NCBI GenBank assembly: GCA_011800805.1
Contig: MPNW01000073.1
Location: forward strand, 1 to 64,000
DNA: 64,000 nucleotides
Direction: 5' to 3'
From: Hirudo medicinalis
Lineage: Eukaryota > Annelida > Clitellata > Hirudinida > Hirudinidae
The position numbers and the translations under genes are program-made. Under the pieces are notes generated by a model that saw only the letters and a list, made by a program, of their open reading frames with translations, did no database searches and had not been told where the DNA came from. Positions 56,700 to 64,000 of this stretch are shown piece after piece; position 1 is the first letter of the stretch, and every line of letters starts with the position of its first letter.

Positions 56700-57719
56700 C
56701 GTAGACGTGACAAGCTAGACAAGCTTTTGATACTGAGTCTACGGTCGGTTTGCATCTACGATCTGAAGTTTGCTATCGTTGATGCATATCATTTCTGATT
56801 CTTGGCGGTAACTGGTTCGACGGTATGAAGGTGACACAATCTCTTGCGTGTATTGATTTGCGGTGACAAAGCTGGAGTGCAACAGCGACACGCTAAGCAG
56901 CTTGTATAAATGATATTCATTTGGTCACGGCTGACATTTTCTGGCTGACGAAACTCGAGTAATGACAGCTCATTACTTGAAAAAACTGATGCTGTAGTCA
57001 GCTGCGCCGGCGCCTTGTAAGACGGGTCACGCGATAATGTAGCTGCCATCCCGTTCGACGCCATGGCAATAGCTCCATCGCGCCACTACACCTTCACCGC
57101 ACATGAACCAGACGATCATGTGCGCATTTACGATGTCGCCGCCCACACATATTGATTTGCCACTAAGCTTCTGGCAGACGCCGCTCTTTGTGCCTTCTGT
57201 CTATATTTCGTTATCCTACGTTCATACTGTCGTTTTCATTGGACACACTGCTCATGGCAGTTTTGCACTTCTGCGCGCGTTGGCAACGTTCCATGTGGTC
57301 ACACCACTGATTTCGTATACAGTTATATGCGGTTCGTTTCGCTCGGCGATGTAGTTGATGCAGTCTTCGTACTGTACGACAATATCGCATCTAGCAGCTA
57401 GGTCGACATCGTGAGTGAACAATCTCTATCGTTTGGCGAGGCAGCCGCCATTAATCGCTACTTGCTAGGCTTGTCCAAGATACTAACAACGCCGTTACCA
57501 GTCGTATTTGCCAATGCAAAACCTAGACTAGCAGTTTGCCGCGTGAGCTTATCGACCAGGTCATGGCAAGCATTGAAGCTTTTGATCACTTACCACACTC
57601 CTCTTTCTCCACATTTTCTTTCACGATTTCTTTCTAATCGACTTTTACACTGACTTGATCAAGTGGATCCCAACAAAATATCACGATTAGATCACAGGTG
57701 ACGATACCAACTCGCGCTG
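56700..57719. other. Degraded DNA, not identified
   Basis: Plus-strand pieces near 57,110 (EPDDHVRIYDVAAHTY) and 57,300-57,600 (SEQSLSFGEAAAINRYLLG) look like former coding sequence. No family recognised. Confidence 0.35.
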
Positions 57720-58260
57720 CGCCTCTACAAAGACAATGTTGGTAAGGTCGAAACTAACCTGTGTGACATGTGGACGACGTATTCAATACGCTGATCTCGA
57801 AGGCAATTACAATCACCATTCGTCGCTAGCTTCACAAGGACTTTGAGATCAGCGCGTGCGGCGACAACAAGATCGCTAGGCGTCGACAACCTCAGACTGG
57901 CGGCGAAGACGATCTACATCGATAAGGACAACTACTAGATCAAGCCGCACCCGGGCGTACGCAAGAAGGCTATCCTCTGCAGCTCTACTGCACGGCCGAC
58001 TAGAACCAGCGTGAACTCAGCACAGCCCTATACTAATCTTCGCTAAATCGCCTACTGAACGTTGACTATTACAGGTTCAAGACGGAAGATCCGGTCTTGC
58101 CTTCCCAATGTCGGCTACGCATTCGTTGTCCTGAAGGCATATAATTCCTTCTCTGATGAAGATTAGCTAGCGTGGTTACTAGAAGATCAACGACTATCAA
58201 GCACCAATGCACCTCACTGCTGAACAAGTTCAACGTCACCTAGCAAGTTCTATGTCAATC
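57720..58260 (+). pseudogene. Possible remnant of an Fe(II)/2-oxoglutarate-type oxygenase
   Basis: The plus strand reads DFEISACGDNKIARR, LRLAAKTIYIDKDNY, IKPHPGVRKKA, then in other frames LQLYCTAD-NQRELSTALY, YRFKTEDPV and LPNVGYAFVVLKAYNSF. This resembles a family of small 2-oxoglutarate oxygenases (…Y.IGPHxDxxxKxxTLLxYLPxDxxQxxLGTxxY…FxPNxGYAFVV…). The metal-binding HxD would be the HPG of IKPHPG, with the aspartate lost. Tentative. Confidence 0.45.
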
Positions 58261-58385
58261 AGAACGTCGGCTTCTGAACACAGCAGCTACCAAAAACGGG
58301 AATGGCTGCTTAGTATCGTATCATAGGAAGGGCCGCTTAGTATCGCATTAAAGGATTTCTTATCTCAGCAGCTTTGGCCAACGAC

Positions 58386-58957
58386 TCACACTCCATACGA
58401 ACCTCGGTTTAGGGCCGCTACGCCAGTGCGACAGATCTCAACGAGGCCAAGCGGTTTCATGATGGCGATGAACTGCTCGATTTTCGACACCTTGCCAGTG
58501 ATCTCGAAGATGAAGTGGTCGGTATTAGCGTCGATAACGCTGGCACGGAAGGCGTCTGCAAGACGCAACGCTTCACGCGGGCATCGCCGGTGCCCGCGAC
58601 ATTTACCAATGCCAGTTCTCGCTCCAGAGGGCACTCCTGGCCGAGCTCGGCAGCCCGTACCGATAGGTCGATCACGCGATGTACCGGCACGATGCGCTCG
58701 AGCTGGTGCTTGATCTGCTCCAACACATGTGGGGTACCTCTGGTCACGATGGTGATACGCGATAGGTGCTTCTGGTGCTCGGTCTCGGAGACCGTCAGAC
58801 TCTCGATGTTGTAGCCACGACCTGAAAACAGGCCGATGACGCGGGCAAGGACGCCAGGTTCGTTGTCGACCAATACCGACAACGTGTGGTTTTCTGGCAT
58901 GGCGATTTCCTTAGCGAGGAAATAGGCCGAACCAGTAGTTTGTAACTGTGCATTCAT
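58386..58957 (-). pseudogene. ilvH: Acetolactate synthase small subunit, one frameshift
   Basis: IlvH is the valine-sensing regulatory subunit of acetolactate synthase. The frame from ATG 58957 (MNAQLQTTGSAYFLAKEI) includes the ACT domain LSVLVDNEPGVLARVIGLFS and continues to NVAGTGDARV, then shifts; EALRLADAFRASVIDANTDH and IEQFIAIMKPLGLVEICRTG follow in another frame to 58386. One G of a GG pair at about 58574 is missing. Otherwise the ~190-residue protein is fully conserved. It lies 74 bases after ilvI. Confidence 0.9.
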
Positions 58958-59031
58958 AAACAGATCTCGATCTCAGGCTTTTGCGATAACTAGTTGACAA
59001 TGTACGGCCCTGTAGAGTCAGACATTGTCTG

Positions 59032-60817
59032 TCACACCAGTTCTTGGCCATGGTCGTCGAAGGCATTGGCTACCGCTTCGTCGATCGCCTCGTCGGGCAG
59101 CAGCATCTCATTATGCGCTTTGTCGAAAGGAATCATCGGGAAGCAGTTAGCGAGTGTCGCCACGCGGCAGTCTAAGATTACCGGCTTCTTAACCGAGATC
59201 ATCTCACGGATTGCATCGTCCAACTCGTCTGGCCTGTCGCAGCGGATGCCGTGGCCACCGTAGCTTCCGCCAACTTGACGAAGTTAGGCATAGCTTCGGT
59301 ATAGGAATGTGACAGGCGGTTGCCGTGTAGTAGCTGTTGCCACTGGCGCACCATACCCATGTAAGAGTTGTTGAGGATAAACACCTTGATCGGTGCATCG
59401 TACTGGATCGCTGTGCTCATCTCCTGAATACACATCTGCACCGAGGCATCGCCAGCAATGTCGATGACGAGACTTTCCGGATGCGCGATCTGTACACCGA
59501 GTGCCGCCGGTAGGCCATAGCCCATTGTGCCCAGGCCACCGGATGTCATCCAGCGGTTTGGCTTCTCAAAGCCGTAGTGTTGGGCGGCCCACATCTGGTG
59601 TTGACCTACTTCTGTGGTGATGTAGGTGTCGAGGTGCTTGGTCAGCTCATAAAGCCGCTGTATGGCGTACTGTGGCAGCATGATCGCTTCGCTACTCTGC
59701 TTATAGGCGAAGCTGTCACGTGCGCGCCACTTAGCGATCTGCTCCCACCAGGGGTAGAGCGTCACCTTGTCGGCCTTGGCTATTACACGCCACAGGCGCA
59801 CCATATCTTCGAGAACTCGGCTGACATCACCAATGATCGGCACGTCAGTGTGCACGTTCTTGTTGATAGACGACGGGTCGATGTCGATGTGGATCTTCTT
59901 AGAGTTCGGCGAGAACGCGTTGAGACGGCCTGTGATGCGATCATCGAAGCGCGCACCGATGCAGACCATCACGTCGCAGTCATGCATGGCCATGTTGGCT
60001 TCGTAGCTGCCGTGCATGCCTAGCATGCCAAGCCAGTTCTTGCCAGATGCCGGATAGGCGCCAAGGCCCATCAGCGTAGACGTAATCGGGAAGCTAGTCA
60101 GGTCGACCAGCTCGCGTAGCAAATGGCTAGCTTCGGTGCCGGAGTTAATAACACCGCCACCAGAATAGATAATCGGGCGCTTGGCGGTAGCATCATGGCA
60201 ACCGCCTGTTCGATCATTTCAATGTCACCCTGCAGCTTAGGCTGATAGGAAGTACGCGGCGCAGTCTGCGGTGTCATGTAGATGCCCTTGGCGAACTGCA
60301 CGTCCTTGGGGATATCGACGACTACAGGACCCGGACGGCCTGTAGTAGCGATATGGAAAGCCTCGTGCAGAATCGCTGCCAACTCATTGACATCCTTCAC
60401 CAGCCAATTGTGCTTTGTGCAGGGCCGCGTGATGCCAAATGTATCGCATTCTTGAAAAGCGTCAGAGCCGATTAGCGTCGTCGGCACCTGGCCAGTAATG
60501 CAAACTAGCGGGATCGAATCCATCAAGGCATCCTGCAGCGGTGTCACCACATTGGTCACACCCGGACCAGAAGTCACCAGCACAACGCCTGCTTTGCCGG
60601 TCGCGCGGGCATAGCCCTCGGCGGCATGGCCTGCGCCCTGTTCGTGGCGCACCAGAATGTGCTGAACGTCATCCTGCTGAAACAGCGCATCATAGATCGG
60701 AAGGACCGCACCGCCTGGATAGCCAAAGAGGTGCTTGACGCCGTTGTACTTCAGCGCCTGGACTACCATTTCGGCTCCGGTTATTTCGTGCCGTCCACTG
60801 TCACTATGTCTACTCAT
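59032..60817 (-). pseudogene. ilvI: Acetolactate synthase large subunit, two frameshifts
   Basis: IlvI is the thiamine-diphosphate and FAD enzyme that makes acetolactate, the first step to valine and leucine. From ATG 60817 the frame is conserved ([20 protein letters not shown] with the catalytic region [20 protein letters not shown]) to EQAVAMM, where one G of a GG pair (about 60191) is missing. The middle frame ([20 protein letters not shown] through GDASVQM and NNSYMGMVRQWQQ) runs to KLAEA, where one T of a TT pair (about 59262) is missing. The end (DDAIREMISVKKPVILDCRV) is intact. Corrected length would be about 595 residues, normal for the family. Confidence 0.9.
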
Positions 60818-60884
60818 CGAGCCGTCCCGTCTTTAACTTCGCCGTTTTCGGCGATTGCTGCTCTGTAGTCCTTATTCTGGCAAC

Positions 60885-60911
60885 AAAAAAAGCCCCCCCC
60901 CTGGAGGGAGC
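60885..60911 (-). terminator. Attenuator-like intrinsic terminator before ilvI
   Basis: On the minus strand GCTCCCT, a short loop, then a G-run and C form a G+C-rich stem directly followed by seven T, 67 bases before the ilvI ATG. That is the layout of a leader attenuator. The upstream frame reads VAVGLFRLCADAKCSLQGG near 60,920, rich enough in Val/Leu to suggest a decayed leader peptide, but no short ORF with a clear start is visible. The G-run (nine G, C on the plus strand) is unusually long. Confidence 0.55.
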
Positions 60912-63900
60912 ATTTAGCATCTGCGCACAGGCGGAAAAGACCGACGGCTACACTACCTTGTCTATAAACAATCCCACTACACAAATGAATACCGCATCCA
61001 CGATACGTCAAACGTTAATGCCTAAAAAGCCAAGCTGTCAACCTGATCACTGGCATATTTTTTGTAATGTCAACGAACTACCATTCGACTACCATTAGTT
61101 CGTATTTTCCCAATACACTTAAACCTTTGTGACACCATTCAACTTCATCCACCCTCCCCTAACCGCGCTGCACTAGGATCAAAAGAGGGATTATAAAGAC
61201 TGCGGCATGTACGTCGTACATCAGGCTGTTGCAGGCGAAGCTACGTCACAGAAAAGGTGATATAATCGTCAGAACACGATGCGCATATTCTTGATTAAGT
61301 CGTGCAGTGGACTGTGCCCGGCTCTGTTATCAGTGCCTCTGCCGACAGCAGAGATGCCGCGACTGGTCTATGTACCGTCGGCGCATAAGTCTCGATCAAT
61401 CTCGGAGAGTAACTTACTTATCGGCCTTGTCTATTAGATTGGCAAGGCCGATCTCTCCCGGGATTCAGAATAACAAAACCCTATCGAGGTCAGTATCAAG
61501 CTGATCAGCAAAGTCTGCGACCTCGAAACAGATAAGCATCAGGTTTTCGATCACCGCATCATCGTCTATTCTTACATTGACATTGGCGCCAATCGCCCAC
61601 TACATGCGTAGTCGCTACCTGCAAGCCGTATTCGACCTTGTCGGTTGCTATTCGGTTGCCATCGGCCAACGGTTACAAGACGAGAATATCGACGCCCGCA
61701 TCGCTGTCGACGAGACTTTGACGTGCCACTTCGGCGTAATCCGCACTACGAACATCTATGAGTCTATAGCCGAGTCATTGTCGATGCGCGTAATTATGAA
61801 CGCGAAGTGAGCAGGCATGCACACGCTGATCCTCGACTCGCACAACTAGTTCACGGCCTCGATGCCCGATATTGCGTCAAGGTCGACGCCAAATCGCTCA
61901 ACCAGCTATGCTGGCTGTTCAAGCTACAGAAATACGTCGAAGTTCTGTTCCGCGACTGTGAAACCGATCTAGAAGAGATCAATATCTTACGCGACTTCAT
62001 CCGAGTCACCAAGAATCTCTATCGCAACTCTAACATCGGTGCTTTACTGCGCCGTGATATCGATACACCGACTATCGATACTCCCATCACTATTTTGTCG
62101 CTGATCTTATCAAGTAGTTCGACGAACGCATGGGTATGTTCTCATTCTAGAGCAAGCGTTCGATCATGAAGTCACTGTGCACACGTACCAAATCCGTGTC
62201 GTCCGATTCGTGCTACTGCTTCATGTTCCATTCGTGCCTGATCGAGGATGTTGATCCATGATACCATCGGCAACATCTTCCGCGTATTGACCAATGACTG
62301 TCAGTGACTTGTTTCACTATAGCCAGCTTAACATCGTATATCGTCAATCCCGTCTGCTCAGTGCTCGCTATCATAGTCTTCGATCTCGCACTATGGAGCG
62401 ATGTAAGCTCAAGATGTTGTCACTTTGAGAGAAAGCGACCGCTACATGTTAGCTGACTACCGCCTTGGCCGTGTGCCAACTAATCATGCACTGTCACGCA
62501 TCGCCAAGGTAAAATCGCAATATGGCCGCCACCTCGGCGTCACCACTTATTGCCCGAACGCACTCGACCTGACCATACTGTCACAATTCTATACTGTCTT
62601 CGCCACGCGCCTTACCAACTAGCAGAACAACACGATCATCCGCTCTGCCATCGTAGACTTCTCGGTTTCGATGCCGTCGTTATTGTAGTTGATGGACCAG
62701 CGCAAGACGATCGCCTTCGACGAAGACGTCGCTACCACCATACGACTGCACTAAAGTTCTAGAAGCTGGCTCCTAATCTGATCAACGCTTCCCAGAAGCT
62801 GGCGTTGGAAGTCTCACGCGGTGACAGCAACAACGTCGATCTTGCTATGATCGTCAAGCGCCTACGCAACGTACCGAGGCCATAGCAGCCATCGGCTTCG
62901 CTGAAACCGTCGACACCCAGCGTCAAGCAAGCGACAGAGATTATCGCAAGTCGGCAATGAAACCTCACAGTCGACGACGGCTTCGATATCCGCTGCGATC
63001 TTTGCCCTGACACTGCAGGCGAGCATGGAGGTAGCTGAGCCTACTGCCGGAGCCTGTTATCGGCAGACTTCAGCGCTTCATAGAATATGCCGAACTGACA
63101 GTTGCCTGGGACCAAACGACTACCCCCCTGCCCGTCACTGCGTTCATACACATCGATATGCCAGTATGACGTCCACGACACCTTGTGCGCGCCGAATATC
63201 ACTGCGAACTAGGCTCGGTAGCAGATGAAGACGCGTTGCCCTGCAGCCAGACCATGATGGCTTCTGGCTCCCAGTGCAGTAATTAATGTAGCCTCATGAA
63301 ATGGCGTTATAGTATACTTCTTTTTTTATAAGTTGGCCACCAATTGGCACTATGAGCTGAAAAACCGATTCGTGCAAGCACCAAGCAACTTATACATCCC
63401 TATCTACCAAGACACGAAGCCTGCATCGCTCAATATCACAAAGGAGATCGGCCACACCTTCGTCTCCTGCATTCTGAGACAAACCTGCTGCTACAATGCC
63501 TATTTCATACTCCATTATGGCAGACCGCTATTGTAAATGTATGCAGATTAGTTTGATACGCGCCGTCAGCTCTTTAATTACTAGGCAAATGCAGACCGGT
63601 CGATATCAGTACCGATCAAAATGATAAAGTTTGTCTAATCTTCTTGCGAAGATTTGGATGATCAATATCAATTTGTACACATGCTTCAGTACGATCAGAA
63701 AACTTCCTAGATTCTGATCGTGGTCTTGCCTGTCTGCATTCGCTATATCTTTTGCAAGACCCCAGATAGCGGACATAGCGCATGCAGCATGCATATCGCG
63801 CGCCTCCCTATATCTGATACTCAACAATAAGGAAGAGCTGTTCCTGAAGACCAGGCACACGCATGACATGGTATTGAACGAAGTCAGTCTCGCACTGTCT

Positions 63901-64000
63901 GGAAAAAGGAGATGTCGTCGTCCGTATCCAAGCTGCGGTCACCAACTTTTAACGCATCGTCGAAGTAGCTGTGGTTCTGCATTCAGGTTAAATCGTTGGT
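60912..64000. other. Degraded DNA to the window end, not identified
   Basis: Apart from the ilvI leader this holds no intact gene. Plus-strand pieces look like former coding sequence: MRSRYLQAVFDLVGCYSVAI (61,600), VLFRDCETDLEEINILRDFI (61,940), VPTNHALSRIAKVKSQYGRH (62,480). I could not name a family. In relatives miaA and serB lie near ilvI; I looked for MiaA motifs and did not find them. Confidence 0.4.
60980..61045 (-). promoter_or_regulatory. Candidate promoter upstream of ilvI
   Basis: On the minus strand TTGACA is followed after 17 bases by TTAACG, upstream of the attenuator. A second TTGACA lies about 30 bases further upstream. The spacing is right but the -10 is poor, so this is only a candidate. 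Confidence 0.3.

Noticed and set aside
60912..64000. miaA or serB relic near ilvI
   Set aside because: Expected from synteny in relatives, but the MiaA P-loop and substrate motifs were not found on either strand by eye.

Overview
The window looks like the chromosome of an alphaproteobacterium of the order Hyphomicrobiales (Rhizobiales) that is losing genes while living in a stable, probably host-associated, niche. Evidence is the rhizobial gene order lolD-lolE-proS-(DUF1467)-mce-rnj-birA-nuoN...nuoA on the minus strand, the long alphaproteobacterial NuoE tail, the short ~442-residue ProRS, and ilvI-ilvH-TetR-ilvC style genes. By eye G+C is near 48%, below free-living relatives. Only about half of the DNA is still gene-like, and no transposase or phage gene was seen.

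Layout. 1-550: tRNA-Leu(GAG) and lipB's upstream region. 551-24,583: dense block with lipB (+), then lolD, lolE, proS, mce, rnj, birA and the whole 14-subunit complex I operon (all -). 24,584-46,864: a 22-kb desert whose only intact gene is tRNA-Lys(CTT). Translating it by eye shows relics of a YcaQ-like glycosylase, an aerobic cobalamin cluster (cobW, N, G, H, I, J, K, L, E), exopolysaccharide genes (exoP/Wzc-like and a Wzy/ExoQ-like polymerase), macA-macB and a cupin protein. 46,865-53,655: ilvC, a TetR relic, a truncated kup relic, pdxJ (frameshifted) and a RecD2-like helicase. 53,656-58,385: relics of an ankyrin protein, a nitrile hydratase operon (nthA-nthB-activator) and an Fe(II)/2-oxoglutarate oxygenase-like gene. 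58,386-60,817: ilvH and ilvI, with an attenuator-like terminator upstream. 60,818-64,000: degraded DNA I could not identify.

Two ages of decay are visible. The desert relics have many stops, indels and internal deletions. In contrast nuoD, nuoE, nuoI, nuoN, ilvH, ilvI (twice) and pdxJ are well conserved but each break is a one-base deletion, always shortening a run of two or three identical bases. These are either very recent mutations or base-call errors; read data would decide. The degraded DNA also holds many short perfect tandem duplications (12-23 bp) and runs of 6-10 C, which I did not see in intact genes.

Working together, the retained genes cover respiration (complex I), branched-chain amino acid synthesis (ilvIH, ilvC), lipoate and biotin attachment (lipB, birA), lipoprotein export (lolDE), RNA decay (rnj), prolyl-tRNA charging and propionyl-CoA use (mce). 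The lost genes cover B12 synthesis, capsule/EPS, efflux, potassium uptake and nitrile use, i.e. functions of a free-living soil or plant-associated ancestor. I found no convincing undescribed system; the most unusual signals are mutational patterns.
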